Shown: positions 42,379 through 52,122, counted from the stretch's first letter. The stretch is DNA of 64,000 bases from Exiguobacterium sp018617385 (GCF_018617385.1 NZ_JACSKA010000003.1:124001-188000), one strand, 5' to 3'. Translations and numbers: made by a program. Notes: generated from the sequence alone by a model not told the origin.

Positions 42379-44733
42379 TTACTTCAGTTCGACGACCGTG
42401 ACACCGAGTCCACCTTCGCCCATTCCTCCTGGGCGTTGACTCTTCACGTGACGATGTCCTTTTAAAAATTCTTGTGTCGCCTGACGCATCGCTCCTGTAC
42501 CTAAACCATGGATGATGCGGACGTTGTCATAGCCCGACACGAGTGCTTCATCGATATACTTATCTAGACGCATGAGACCCTCTTCGACACGGACGCCGCG
42601 GAGGTCGAGCTCGGACTTCGTCGAGCTCTGTCGTTTGAGCGAGCTGCCTTTCGACTGAAGCGATTTCTCTTTCGATGGACCGATCTTCTGAAGGTCGTCC
42701 GCTTTGACGTTCACTTTCATGATGCCAACTTGGACGTTGTACTCATTTTCGTTGATTTGTTTCACGATGTAGCCTTTTTGATTGAACGTCGTCACTTTCA
42801 CTTCTTCGCCCTTACTGAACGTACGTTTCTGCTGGGCTTTTTGTTTCACTTTTTGGATCTTTTTCTCTTGAAGCGTCGGTTTTGCCGATTCGAGCTCTTT
42901 CTTCGCCGCGATAATCTCGTGCTCTTTGACGATTCCCTGTTCACGTAGCTTCTTCAAGCGGTCGATGACTTCGTTCGCCTGACGCTTCGCCTGCTCGACG
43001 GCCTTCTCAGCTTTCGCCTCGGCCGCGCTGTACAAGTTGTCGCGCTCGCGCTCGAATTCGGTCATTTTCGCCTCGAACGCCGCCTGCTCTTCTTCGAAGT
43101 CATGGCGTTTGACGATGAGTTCTTGCTCGAGCTGCTCGGCGCGTTGTTTCGCTGCTTCGAGCTCATTGATCATCGATTCGACCGACTCCGCGTCACTACC
43201 GACGTGGCTACGCGCCTTATCGATGACTTGCTCAGACAGTCCGAGACGACGACTGATCTCGAAGGCGTTCGAGCGACCCGGTACACCAATCAAAAGACGG
43301 TACGTCGGGCTGAGCGATTCGATATCAAACTCCATCGAGGCGTTCATGACACCTTCCCGATTATACGCGTAAGCCTTCAGTTCCGAGTAGTGTGTCGTCG
43401 CTGCGACACGTGCCCCGCGGCGTTTCACTTCATCTAAGATGGCGATGGCGAGGGCGGCCCCTTCTTGTGGGTCCGTCCCGGCACCGAGCTCATCGAAAAG
43501 GACGAGAGACATGAAGTCAATCTTGTCGAGCATGCCGACGATATTCGTCATGTGTGAGCTGAACGTCGAGAGACTCTGTTCGATCGATTGCTCATCCCCG
43601 ATATCGGCATAGACCGCGTCAAACACAGAAAGCTCCGTCCCGAACTCTGCCGGTACGTAGAGACCTGACTGCACCATCAACTGAAGGAGTCCAATCGTTT
43701 TCAACGTGACGGTTTTCCCGCCGGTGTTCGGTCCGGTGATGACGAGAGACGTGTAGTCTTCCCCGAGCTCGACTGTGATCGGCACGACCTCATCTTTCGG
43801 GATGAACGGATGACGTGCCTGTTTCAACTTGATCTCTCGATTGTCGTTCAACTTCGGCTCGGTCGCTTTCATCTCTTGTCCGTACTCGACTTTCGCAAAG
43901 ATGAAGTCGAGTTCGGCCAACACGTCGAGGTTCGTCATGATGGCATCATGCACCCCACCGACCTCGTTTGAGAGGGCACTTAAAATCCGCTCGATCTCAG
44001 CACGTTCCTTCAAACGAACTTCTTGAATCTCGTTATTGATGGAGACGATGGCCTGCGGCTCAATGAAGAGCGTCTGGCCAGAAGCCGACTGGTCATGGAC
44101 GATCCCGCCGAACGCCTGGCGGTACTCTTGTTTGACCGGCACGACATAGCGATCGTTCCGGATTGTGACGATGGCGTCCGAGAGCATCTTCGCATTGTTG
44201 CGGAGGATGTTGTCGATGCGTGACCGGACACTGCCTTCAAAGCTCCGGAGCTGTGTCCGAAGTCCACGGAGTTGTGAGCTAGCGGAATCTTGGACCGTCC
44301 CTTGGTCGTCAATCGCATGACGAATCGCCTGTTCGACCTCGATGAGCTTCGTCAACTTGTCCGCATACTCGTCAAGGCGTGGAATACGAATCTCTTCGTT
44401 ATCTTCATGAAGCTTCTCGAAGAAGTTCTTCACTTGGCGTCCGCCATACATGACGGCAGCGACGGCGAGCAATTCGCTCGTCGAGAGGACCGAACCGATC
44501 GCGGCCCGCTTCACTTCCGCACGGACATCCGTGAGCCCACCGAGCGGCAGACGGTCACGGAGACGAACGACCTCTGTCGCTTCTTTCGTCACGTTCAAAT
44601 TCGAGAGCACCCGGTCGTATGAGTAGTCGGGTTGCATCTTCAGCGCCAAATCTTTTCCGAGCGAGCTCGCCGCGTGACCGGCAAGCTGTTGGCGCAATTT
44701 TTCATATTCTAATACGCGTAACGCGTGGTCCAT
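42379..44733 (-). CDS. mutS2: MutS2 endonuclease/ATPase
   Basis: 784 aa, the usual length. It has MutS core and clamp regions, Walker A ITGPNTGGKTVTLKT (about 332-345), Walker B LVLFDELGAGTDP, a long coiled coil (about 510-620) and a C-terminal Smr nuclease domain with LDLRG and HGLGTGAMRQ. MutS2 acts on branched DNA and on collided ribosomes rather than in mismatch repair. It lies 15 nt after polX, in Bacillus order. Confidence 0.95.
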   Translation of the reverse strand: MDHALRVLEYEKLRQQLAGHAASSLGKDLALKMQPDYSYDRVLSNLNVTKEATEVVRLRDRLPLGGLTDVRAEVKRAAIGSVLSTSELLAVAAVMYGGRQVKNFFEKLHEDNEEIRIPRLDEYADKLTKLIEVEQAIRHAIDDQGTVQDSASSQLRGLRTQLRSFEGSVRSRIDNILRNNAKMLSDAIVTIRNDRYVVPVKQEYRQAFGGIVHDQSASGQTLFIEPQAIVSINNEIQEVRLKERAEIERILSALSNEVGGVHDAIMTNLDVLAELDFIFAKVEYGQEMKATEPKLNDNREIKLKQARHPFIPKDEVVPITVELGEDYTSLVITGPNTGGKTVTLKTIGLLQLMVQSGLYVPAEFGTELSVFDAVYADIGDEQSIEQSLSTFSSHMTNIVGMLDKIDFMSLVLFDELGAGTDPQEGAALAIAILDEVKRRGARVAATTHYSELKAYAYNREGVMNASMEFDIESLSPTYRLLIGVPGRSNAFEISRRLGLSEQVIDKARSHVGSDAESVESMINELEAAKQRAEQLEQELIVKRHDFEEEQAAFEAKMTEFERERDNLYSAAEAKAEKAVEQAKRQANEVIDRLKKLREQGIVKEHEIIAAKKELESAKPTLQEKKIQKVKQKAQQKRTFSKGEEVKVTTFNQKGYIVKQINENEYNVQVGIMKVNVKADDLQKIGPSKEKSLQSKGSSLKRQSSTKSELDLRGVRVEEGLMRLDKYIDEALVSGYDNVRIIHGLGTGAMRQATQEFLKGHRHVKSQRPGGMGEGGLGVTVVELK

Positions 44734-44748
44734 CTAGCATGTTCCTTT

Positions 44749-46443
44749 CTATCGCTTCGCCGCAAAGAACGCCTTGGCGTCTTCAAACGTGAAGCAGTTG
44801 ATAATATCCGATGGTTCGAGATAGGCTTTCCGTGCGTGCAACACACCGAGGGCCATGTCTTCCATCATATCTGGGTGGTGCGTATCGGTGTTGATCATCA
44901 CTTTGACGCCCGCTGCCTTCGCCTTCTTGAGCGTGGAAGCTGTCAAGTCGAGGCGGTTCGGGTTGGCGTTCAACTCGAGCGCCGTCCCTGTCTCTTTCGC
45001 GAGCGCGATCAACTTGTCCTCATCGATTGGATAGCCGTCCCGACGACCGATGAGTCGACCCGTCGGATGGGCGATCACGTTGACATATGGAGAACGACAG
45101 GCGTTCTCGAGACGAGCCATGATCTCGTCGACCGATTGGTCCATCTTCGAATGGATGGAGGCGACGACGTAATCGAGCGTCTCTAGAAACTCGGGTTCAT
45201 AGTCGAGCGTCCCGTCAGGACGAATATCCATCTCAACGCCTCGTAACACGTTCATATCATGTGTCTTCGCGGCCTCGCGGATTTCTTCCCCTTGTGCCTC
45301 GAGCCGTTCCTCGGTCAAGCCATTGACGAACGTCAAATACTTCCCGTGGTCGGTGATGGCCATCCATTCATAGCCGCGCCCTTTCATCGCCACGACAATT
45401 TCGTCGACGGTCAACTTCCCGTCCGACCAGACCGTGTGCATGTGCGCGTCAGCCTTGATGTCATCGAGCGTGACGAGCTTCGATAAGTCGTGCTCGAACT
45501 CTGCATGACCCTCCCGAAGTTCAGGCGGGATGAATGGGAGACCGTACCGTTCGAACAATTCTTCTTCTGTTTTTGGTTGCCACAGTCCGTCTGCCGTCTC
45601 GACCCCATATTCGGAAATGGACTCTCCTTTTGCTTTCGCGAGTTGGCGCATGCGGACGTTGTGATCTTTTGATCCCGTGAAATGGTGAAGCGTGGCAGCG
45701 AACGCGCCTGGCTCGACCATACGGAAGTCGACCGATACCATCTCTTCACGTTCGAGGACGAGCGAGACTTTCGTCTCACCTGCCGCAATCACCTCGTTGA
45801 TGAACGGCAAAGCGAGCAGCTTCTCACGCAGCTCAATCGGCTCCTCGGTCGCGATGATGAAATCGAGGTCTTTACACGTCTCCTCGGCCCGGCGGAAACT
45901 TCCTCCGACCGAATGACGCAAGACGAGCGCTTCCTTCTCTAACACCTCATTGATTTCTTCAACGATTGGTCGCATGACTGCGTAAGCCAATCGTTCTGGA
46001 CGTGACTCGAGGTTCTTCGCGGCGGCGAGCAATTTCTCCACACTCTTCGCCCCGAAACCGGGTAGTGACGTAGCCGTACCGTCTTCAAGTACACGGATGA
46101 GCGACTCCAAGTCGACGACGCCGACTTCACGGAGTTTAGCAAGTTTCTTCCCGCCGAGCCCTTGAATCTTCAAGAGCTTCATCAAACCGAACGGAATCTC
46201 TTCTTGCAGCGCTTCGAGCACCTCACTTCGACCTGTATCACGATACTCCTCAAGGACGGCCGCCGTCCCTTTCCCGATTCCTGAGATGGACGTCAAGTCG
46301 TCGATGTCCTCGAGCTCGAGGTCTGTATTTTCCAGTGCCGTTGCGGCCTTACGGAACGCATTGATTTTAAACGGGTTCTCCCCTTTGATTTCCATATATT
46401 GCGCGATTTTCTCGAGCAACATCATCGCTTCTACTTTATTCAT
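44749..46443 (-). CDS. polX: DNA polymerase/3'-5' exonuclease PolX
   Basis: 564 aa. The N-terminal helix-hairpin-helix region (DLTSISGIGKGTAAVLEEY; KIQGLGGKKLAKLREVGVV) precedes a family X polymerase core (SVGGSFRRAEETCKDLDFI) and a C-terminal PHP exonuclease domain (DAHMHTVWSDGKLTVDEIV, about residue 334 on). It is a gap-filling repair enzyme. ATG 46443 follows AGAGGGGGAAACGT; codons further upstream have no SD. Confidence 0.94.
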   Translation of the reverse strand: MNKVEAMMLLEKIAQYMEIKGENPFKINAFRKAATALENTDLELEDIDDLTSISGIGKGTAAVLEEYRDTGRSEVLEALQEEIPFGLMKLLKIQGLGGKKLAKLREVGVVDLESLIRVLEDGTATSLPGFGAKSVEKLLAAAKNLESRPERLAYAVMRPIVEEINEVLEKEALVLRHSVGGSFRRAEETCKDLDFIIATEEPIELREKLLALPFINEVIAAGETKVSLVLEREEMVSVDFRMVEPGAFAATLHHFTGSKDHNVRMRQLAKAKGESISEYGVETADGLWQPKTEEELFERYGLPFIPPELREGHAEFEHDLSKLVTLDDIKADAHMHTVWSDGKLTVDEIVVAMKGRGYEWMAITDHGKYLTFVNGLTEERLEAQGEEIREAAKTHDMNVLRGVEMDIRPDGTLDYEPEFLETLDYVVASIHSKMDQSVDEIMARLENACRSPYVNVIAHPTGRLIGRRDGYPIDEDKLIALAKETGTALELNANPNRLDLTASTLKKAKAAGVKVMINTDTHHPDMMEDMALGVLHARKAYLEPSDIINCFTFEDAKAFFAAKR

Positions 46444-46510
46444 ACGTTTCCCCCTCTTCACACAGAAAAGACCGAGACACAAGCACTAGCTTGCATTCCG
46501 GCCTGTCGTG

Positions 46511-47047
46511 TCACAACATCTTATTTGAAAACCAATCCGATAGATATGGCGTGTCTTGAATGATATATGTCGCTAGCGACGAGTTGTCGACGGCGTTTTG
46601 TACGCTCGCCATCGGCACGAACGCGATCACCCAAAGGATGAAGAATGTGATGACATATGCCTCGAAGAATCCGAGGACAGCTCCAATCACACCTTTTAAT
46701 TGGCGTAAAATAGGCAAGTCCGTCAAGAAGTCGAGCATCGCCAAGATGAGATGCAAGACAAGTTTCGTGATAAGGAACAAGACGACGAACCAAAAGACGT
46801 TATAAAATGTCATCTCAATCCCTGAAAGGGAGTTGAGGTCCAACACGCCACCTGGGAGCGTCCCGTCGAGCTGAGACGGATACGGGATCCACAGCTTGAA
46901 CGCTTCGGCTAGCTCTTTATAGTACGTATTGGCGACGAGAAAACTGATGATGAGCGCGACCCAATGGCCGAGCTGTAGAATCGCGCCACGACGGAAGCCG
47001 TTGACGATTCCGATAAACAAGAAAAACAGTATAAGTAGCGTAACCAT
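46511..47047 (-). CDS. CvpA-family membrane protein
   Basis: 178 aa, four transmembrane helices, with the family's GFRRGAILQLGHWVALIISF near the N-terminus and GVIGAVLGFFEAYVITFFI later. It corresponds to yshB in Bacillus. CvpA proteins are linked to colicin V production and stress tolerance in other bacteria; the role in Bacilli is unclear. The start lies 8 nt after zapA; the best SD (GGGAG) is about 13 nt upstream, slightly far. Confidence 0.85.
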   Translation of the reverse strand: MVTLLILFFLFIGIVNGFRRGAILQLGHWVALIISFLVANTYYKELAEAFKLWIPYPSQLDGTLPGGVLDLNSLSGIEMTFYNVFWFVVLFLITKLVLHLILAMLDFLTDLPILRQLKGVIGAVLGFFEAYVITFFILWVIAFVPMASVQNAVDNSSLATYIIQDTPYLSDWFSNKML

Positions 47048-47055
47048 GGATTGAT

Positions 47056-47277
47056 TTATTCTCCCATATTTCGTTTAGTTTTGACGTGGTCGCTCGCGAT
47101 TTGAATCGCAGCCAAGACCGCTGCCTGACGAGCATCTAGATGAGGGGATTGTTCACGAATTTCGCGGATCTTACTGTCGACCAAAAAGCCTACTTCCCTC
47201 ACGTGGTCAGCGGGTTCTTCGCTTACGATCGTATAGTCTTGACCCGCAATGTGAATCGTTGTTCGTTGTAACTGCAC
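47056..47277 (-). CDS. zapA: ZapA, FtsZ-associated cell division protein
   Basis: 73 aa. The N-terminal beta-hairpin IHIAGQDYTIVSEEPADHVR and C-terminal helix with LDARQAAVLAAIQIASD identify ZapA, which bundles FtsZ at the Z ring. The GTG at 47277 is best placed: AAAGGAGG lies 7 nt upstream. It heads the zapA-cvpA-polX-mutS2 series, with a promoter about 95 nt upstream. Confidence 0.88.
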   Translation of the reverse strand: MQLQRTTIHIAGQDYTIVSEEPADHVREVGFLVDSKIREIREQSPHLDARQAAVLAAIQIASDHVKTKRNMGE

Positions 47278-47369
47278 GCGCACCCCTCCTTTACGTCTGT
47301 CAGAATTAATCATAACATCGTTTTTATATTAGGAAAAGGAGAAGCCCCTTCCCTTGATATGTACAACAT

Positions 47370-47398
47370 TTTCTAATACCCTTCTAAACAGTTGTCAA
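47370..47398 (-). promoter_or_regulatory. Sigma-A promoter of zapA
   Basis: Minus-strand -35 TTGACA (perfect, 47393-47398), 17-nt spacer, -10 TAGAAA (47370-47375). It lies about 95 nt before zapA and would drive the division/repair block. Confidence 0.6.
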
Positions 47399-47494
47399 AC
47401 GTCTTTCTTTAGGAAAATTGCAAGAGAAGGTGGCAACATTCCGTAAAATGTGCGAAAATATCAACTATTCAAACAAACAGAAAGGGTGATTGAT

Positions 47495-48703
47495 TTGAAA
47501 TTACGCATTGGCCTCTTAGGTCGCATCATCATCGCGATCGCTTTCGGGATTCTGCTCGGGAGCATCGTACCAGAAAGTCAGAACTGGATCGTTCGGACGT
47601 TCGTGACGTTCAACACGGTCTTCGGGCAGTTCTTAGGCTTCGCTATTCCATTGATTATTCTTGCTTTCATCATCCCGGGTATCGGGGAACTTGGAAAAGG
47701 AGCAGGAAAGCTGGTCGGACTCACAGCACTCATCGCTTACGCATCAACCATCATCGCTGGAACATTAGCATACTTTGCAACAAGCAACTTGTTCCCGCAA
47801 ATTTTGACACGGTCGACGACAGGAGCCGAAAATCCAGAAGAAGCCTTGTTGAAAGGGTTCATGGAATTTGAGATTCCACCTGTATTCGGTGTCATGACCG
47901 CACTTATCTTAGCTTTCGTCATCGGAATCGGGATTGCCGCGATCGAAAGCAAACGGTCACTCGACCTCGCCATGGATTTCCGCGATATCATCGAGCTCTT
48001 AATCAGTAAAGTCATTATTCCATTGCTTCCAATCCACATCGCCGGAATTTTCATGAACATGACGTACGCCGGTCAAGTCGCTGAGATCCTCTCGGTCTTC
48101 TCGCTCGTCTTCGTCACAATCATCGTCCTTCATTTGACGATGCTCATGATTCAATATTCAATCGCAGGTGGTCTCAACAAAGAGAATCCGTTCAAGTTGC
48201 TCAAGACGATGATGCCGGCATACTTCACAGCCATCGGGACGCAATCATCGGCCGCGACGATTCCAGTCACGCTTCGCCAGGCGAAGTTGAACAACACGGA
48301 CGAGGGTGTCGCCAACTTCGTCATCCCGCTCTCGGCAACGATTCACTTGTCAGGCTCGACAATCACACTCACGTCGGTCGGTGTGGCGCTCATGTATTTG
48401 AACGGCATGCCGATGTCATACGCCATCGTGCTTCCATTCATCCTCGCACTCGGGGTGACGATGATTGCAGCACCAGGTGTACCAGGCGGAGCCGTCATGG
48501 CATCGCTCGGATTGTTCGGCTCGATCCTCGGGTTCGACGCGACGATGCAAAGCTTGGTCATCGCGCTCTATTTGGCACAAGATAGCTTCGGGACAGCGAC
48601 AAACGTCACGGGTGACGGTGCCATCGCGAAGATTATCCACTACTTCAAACACAACACAAAACTTCTCGACAACACGTCATCGAAACAAGAAGATATCGCA
48701 TAA
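47495..48703 (+). CDS. Dicarboxylate/amino acid:cation symporter (DAACS family)
   Basis: 402 aa, about eight helices plus two re-entrant loops. TQSSAATIPVTLRQAKLN and the later AAPGVPGGAVMASLG are the two signature segments of glutamate/dicarboxylate symporters. It imports C4-dicarboxylates or acidic/neutral amino acids with Na+ or H+; the exact substrate is unresolved. I favour the TTG at 47495 (AAAGG 8 nt before); a GTG three codons earlier sits on the SD. Confidence 0.88.
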   Translation: MKLRIGLLGRIIIAIAFGILLGSIVPESQNWIVRTFVTFNTVFGQFLGFAIPLIILAFIIPGIGELGKGAGKLVGLTALIAYASTIIAGTLAYFATSNLFPQILTRSTTGAENPEEALLKGFMEFEIPPVFGVMTALILAFVIGIGIAAIESKRSLDLAMDFRDIIELLISKVIIPLLPIHIAGIFMNMTYAGQVAEILSVFSLVFVTIIVLHLTMLMIQYSIAGGLNKENPFKLLKTMMPAYFTAIGTQSSAATIPVTLRQAKLNNTDEGVANFVIPLSATIHLSGSTITLTSVGVALMYLNGMPMSYAIVLPFILALGVTMIAAPGVPGGAVMASLGLFGSILGFDATMQSLVIALYLAQDSFGTATNVTGDGAIAKIIHYFKHNTKLLDNTSSKQEDIA

Positions 48704-48717
48704 TGAATGACTCATAA

Positions 48718-48748
48718 ACGGGCAAGCCATCAGGTTTGTCCGTTTTTA
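48718..48748 (+). terminator. Intrinsic terminator of the symporter gene
   Basis: Stem ACGGGCAAGCC / GGTTTGTCCGT (two G-U pairs), 4-nt loop, TTTTTA tail. Confidence 0.85.
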
Positions 48749-48775
48749 TCTACATATAATAAAGGAGAGAATCAA

Positions 48776-49621
48776 ATGGAATGGATTGAATGGAAAGACC
48801 CTGATCACTTCTCAGACCGCGTCATGAACGCATTACTCGACGAGGAGGCAAAGAATAGCCTCATGATTGGCGTCTTGAATAACGTCAAACAAGGAATCTA
48901 TGAAACGTTTCATCAGTTCACAGTCGAAGAGGACGGGGAGCTTCTCGCCATCCTCCAAGTGACACCACCCCATCCGCTCCATTACATCGTCGTGGGCTCG
49001 GAACGAGAAGAAGAACTCCCCGATTTCATCATCCCCCACCTTTTGAAAGAAGCAGTTCCCTTCGCGGAAGTCGTCTCGGAACGACAGCAAGCGGAACGGT
49101 TCGGGAAAGTATGGCAGGAGTTGACGTCTGGGTCGAGTGAGATGTTCATGTCCCAAGGTCTTTATCGCCTCGACAGCGTGGAAGACATCGACATGGCAAA
49201 AGGCCACATGCGAGAAGCGACGAAGGCCGACCAGGCACAGCTCGAAGCTTGGTATAGTGCCTTCGAAGCCGAATCAGGTCTCCGATCATCTTCACCAGAG
49301 AAGGTGACGAAGGCTGTACAGACGATGCTCGACAGGGAAGAGGCTGTCTTTTGGGAAGTCGACGGACAGGTCGTCTCGTGTGCGAAACGCGCACGTCCAA
49401 CTGAGAACGGGGTCACCGTTTCATTCGTCTACACATCACCTGACGCACGTGGTAGAGGTTACGCGCGAAGTCTCGTCGCCGATCTTAGCCGCCAATTACT
49501 TGAGACAAAATCGTTCTGCGTCCTCTATACCGACTTGACGAACCCGACGTCGAACAAAATCTATCGGGAAGTCGGTTACCAACAAATCATGGACTCTGCC
49601 TGGGTCCGACTCGCTAGATGA
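48776..49621 (+). CDS. GNAT-family N-acetyltransferase
   Basis: 281 aa. The C-terminal half (about 145-281) is a GNAT domain: the acetyl-CoA loop is DARGRGYARSLVADLSR, after the strand VTVSFVYTSP, ending NKIYREVGYQQI. The N-terminal half is a degenerate GNAT-like or regulatory part. ATG 48776 has SD AAAGGAGAG; the upstream open frame overlaps the terminator and is not used. The acceptor substrate is unknown. Confidence 0.85.
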   Translation: MEWIEWKDPDHFSDRVMNALLDEEAKNSLMIGVLNNVKQGIYETFHQFTVEEDGELLAILQVTPPHPLHYIVVGSEREEELPDFIIPHLLKEAVPFAEVVSERQQAERFGKVWQELTSGSSEMFMSQGLYRLDSVEDIDMAKGHMREATKADQAQLEAWYSAFEAESGLRSSSPEKVTKAVQTMLDREEAVFWEVDGQVVSCAKRARPTENGVTVSFVYTSPDARGRGYARSLVADLSRQLLETKSFCVLYTDLTNPTSNKIYREVGYQQIMDSAWVRLAR

Positions 49622-49626
49622 AACAC

Positions 49627-49662
49627 ATCGCCTCCCCTATACTAATAGAGGAGGCGATTTTT
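49627..49662 (+). terminator. Intrinsic terminator that contains the next gene's SD
   Basis: Stem ATCGCCTCC / GGAGGCGAT with a 14-nt loop and TTTTT tail. The 3' arm (GAGGAGG) is also the SD of the gene starting at 49664. Confidence 0.8.
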
Positions 49663-49663
49663 C

Positions 49664-49870
49664 ATGAACAGATTATTCGGTTGGTGGCTCCGTATCCCCC
49701 GACAGATCCGATTGACCGCTTTGACACTTGTCACGCTCGCGATACTCGGCTATATGGTGTTCCTTGGAGGCCGGAGCATGCTCGATGACCCAAACTTCGA
49801 AACGCTATGGCTCAGTGTCATCGGTGCCGCCCTTTTGACGTTCATCGTCTATCAGGCAACAAAAAAGTGA
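49664..49870 (+). CDS. Small two-helix membrane protein
   Basis: 68 aa with two hydrophobic helices (LTLVTLAILGYMVFLGG and LWLSVIGAALLTFIVY) and basic termini. No family recognised. Its SD lies in the 3' arm of the preceding terminator hairpin, so a transcript reading through from the acetyltransferase would have a masked SD. A transcript starting in the hairpin loop would not. The stop overlaps a second hairpin. Confidence 0.6.
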   Translation: MNRLFGWWLRIPRQIRLTALTLVTLAILGYMVFLGGRSMLDDPNFETLWLSVIGAALLTFIVYQATKK

Positions 49871-49891
49871 TCGACGCGTTCGTCGATCACT
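49861..49891 (-). terminator. Intrinsic terminator of the M23 peptidase gene
   Basis: Perfect 11-bp stem AGTGATCGACG / CGTCGATCACT with a 4-nt loop and T-run on the minus strand. Its distal part overlaps the stop of the convergent small membrane gene. Confidence 0.9.
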
Positions 49892-49901
49892 GTCTTTGTG
49901 T

Positions 49902-51197
49902 TTAGAAGAATGATGCTGGGTTGACTGTGCTTCCCGCGCTCGATGAAGAGTACGAGTAGCCGCCACGGTGAATCTCGAAGTGAAGGTGTGAACCTGTCGA
50001 GTTCCCTGTGCTACCCATGCCGCCAAGGTTTTGTCCTTGTGACACGCGTTGACCCGCAGAAACGGATACCGAGCTCATGTGAGCATATACTGTCGTCCAT
50101 ACTTGCCCGTTGATCACGTGTGCAATCATGACGTGGTTTCCGTATGCGCCACCCCAACCTGCACGGAGGACCGTACCAGTTTGTGCTGCATAGATCGGTG
50201 TACCGACTGGACCTGCGATATCAAGACCGTTGTGGAACGAGTAGCCGTTCGCACCGCTTGCTGGACCCCATCCTTGTGAGAGGCGACCGCTTGCTGGGCG
50301 TTGGAACATACCACCGCTTGCTGGTGCAGACGCTACCGGTGCTGTTGAAGCACTTGAACCGCTGTTCGAGCTTGAACCTTGTTGTTTTTTCGCTGCCGCA
50401 GCTGCTGCCGCTGCACGACGTGCTTCTTCTTCAGCACGACGTTGTGCTTCGATTTCTGCTTGAATGGCTTGTTCTTGAGCTTTGAGCGTATCTTCCATCT
50501 CTTGAAGGCTCATGAGTTTTGATTCGAACTTCACTTTTTCAGCTTCAAGTTTCTTGATTTTCGCAGCGCGCTCTTTCATTTTTTGATCGAGCTCTTTCTG
50601 ACGTTTTTCAAGATCTTCTTTTTGCTTCACGAGTGAATCGCGCTCTGCTTTCAAATCAGCTTGCGCTTTCGCAAGTTTTTCTTTCGTTGCTTCATACTCT
50701 TCGAAGATCTGTTGGTCGTTCTCTTGAATCGTACCAGCTGTGATCATGCGTGTGATCAAATCACCGAAGTCTTTAGAACCGAAGATGAACTCAGCCCAGT
50801 TGACTGACGAGCCGCCGTTCTTTTGCATCGTCGCCATACGATCTTTCATAAGATCTTCTTGTGCCTTCATTTTCGCTTCGTACTTTTTAATTTGTGCTTG
50901 AAGCTTTTTAATTTTTTCTTCAGTTGCACGAATCTCAGCTTTTTTCTGAGCGACATCGTTGATGACGTCTTGGAGTTCAGCATCTAACTTGTTGATCTCT
51001 TGCTGCTCTTTGCTGATGGCTTGCTCACGTGATTGAATCGAAGAGTTTGCTTTCGACTGTTCACTGCTATTCTTTTGTCGTTGTTCTTGTACTTTCTTCT
51101 GCTTCTCTGTAAGTGAGGCTGCATAAGTCGGTGACGTTCCGCCGATCAAGAGTGCGCCTAGAGTGACTGTAGCTGCAAATTTCTTCAAGTTACCCAA
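49902..51197 (-). CDS. Secreted M23 peptidase / murein hydrolase with coiled coil (CwlO/PcsB-like N-terminus)
   Basis: 431 aa. A signal peptide (cleavage after TYA, about residue 26) is followed by a coiled coil of about 220 residues rich in Lys/Glu/Gln, an Ala-rich then Ser-rich linker (about 265-300) and a LytM/M23 domain: HNGLDIAGPVGTPIYA with the first zinc ligands, then GNSTGSHLHFEIH. It should cleave peptidoglycan cross-links at the cell surface. CwlO of Bacillus has a similar coiled coil but an NlpC/P60 domain. The start is TTG 51197, with GGAGGG 7 nt before. Confidence 0.9.
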   Translation of the reverse strand: MGNLKKFAATVTLGALLIGGTSPTYAASLTEKQKKVQEQRQKNSSEQSKANSSIQSREQAISKEQQEINKLDAELQDVINDVAQKKAEIRATEEKIKKLQAQIKKYEAKMKAQEDLMKDRMATMQKNGGSSVNWAEFIFGSKDFGDLITRMITAGTIQENDQQIFEEYEATKEKLAKAQADLKAERDSLVKQKEDLEKRQKELDQKMKERAAKIKKLEAEKVKFESKLMSLQEMEDTLKAQEQAIQAEIEAQRRAEEEARRAAAAAAAAKKQQGSSSNSGSSASTAPVASAPASGGMFQRPASGRLSQGWGPASGANGYSFHNGLDIAGPVGTPIYAAQTGTVLRAGWGGAYGNHVMIAHVINGQVWTTVYAHMSSVSVSAGQRVSQGQNLGGMGSTGNSTGSHLHFEIHRGGYSYSSSSAGSTVNPASFF

Positions 51198-51436
51198 TGT
51201 GCTTCCCTCCGCTGATTCCCGTGTAGTTTTTATCTATAGTCGTGCAGTAATTTTTTAATAAGATAAGTCGCGACATTTCGTTCGCTCTGTGACTCATTAT
51301 AGCAATCTAAACCAAAAGTTATTTTACACTTATATTTCATTCGTATGACATTGACCTATTTTAGGTTTTATCCCTTAAAAAACGTGGGTATAGACAATAT
51401 TTTGTTTGGTTCGTTGTCACAAAATAGTTTTAAAAA

Positions 51437-51463
51437 GAAAAAAAGCACTTCAAGAAAGCGCTT
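51437..51463 (-). terminator. Intrinsic terminator of the VanZ-like gene
   Basis: Minus-strand stem AAGCGCTT / AAGTGCTT (one G-U pair), 5-nt loop, TTTTTTT tail, 30 nt past the stop. Confidence 0.75.
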
Positions 51464-51492
51464 TTCACATAGTAACCTATTCATTTTTTTAA

Positions 51493-52011
51493 CTACCTTA
51501 AGGCTACATAGCCGGCCCGTTTGCCATTTTTCCGTTTCGAACGAAGGAATAACAACCCACCGAATAAGATGACACCTGCGGCAGCACCTGTACTATCTAA
51601 AAGGACATCTTCTAACAGCGCGGTCCGTTCAGGAGTCAAACTCTGATGATACTCATCAAAAATCGCCACCGTGTTCGCGAGTGCCCAGGCGAAGAGTACG
51701 TTCAGTCCCGCATGAAGATTCGTTCTCGAGATGGCCTTCACGAATAAGGCACCGAGAGCGAGGAACGTGACGACATGTGCCGTCTTCCGCATAAAGAACT
51801 CAATCAATCCTGCCGTCCCCAACGTATCGAGCGAGATTTCCTTTCCTGCGTAGTCGAACTGTACGTTCGCGAGCGTCGGTTCGATCCAGCTCCAGTTGAA
51901 TCGCTCGAGTGGCGAAACGATGGACTGGTCCGAGTAAGGCGTCGCACTTGATAAGAAGAGTCCGATTAAAATAAGCGCAATCCATATAAATTCATTTTTT
52001 AAAAGTCGCAT
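51493..52011 (-). CDS. VanZ-family membrane protein
   Basis: 172 aa, four to five hydrophobic helices. The VanZ pattern is clear: FFMRKTAHVVTFLALGAL, then IFDEYHQSLTPERTALLEDVLLDS. VanZ raises low-level teicoplanin resistance; most chromosomal homologues are uncharacterised. ATG 52011 follows AAAGGAACG by 8-9 nt and gives a proper first helix; the upstream in-frame extension lacks an SD. Confidence 0.85.
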   Translation of the reverse strand: MRLLKNEFIWIALILIGLFLSSATPYSDQSIVSPLERFNWSWIEPTLANVQFDYAGKEISLDTLGTAGLIEFFMRKTAHVVTFLALGALFVKAISRTNLHAGLNVLFAWALANTVAIFDEYHQSLTPERTALLEDVLLDSTGAAAGVILFGGLLFLRSKRKNGKRAGYVALR

Positions 52012-52122
52012 AACACCGTTCCTTTCTACAACGTTTTTCATTATACGGATTCTTTCTGCGGAATGATGTAACAGCGACATCATGATTTCATAACAATTTG
52101 ATTGCACGCAACGCGTTTAAAG

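Noticed and set aside
47314..47494. rnhC expected next to zapA as in Bacillus
   Set aside because: Only 180 nt of noncoding DNA with promoter elements is present; the gene is not here.
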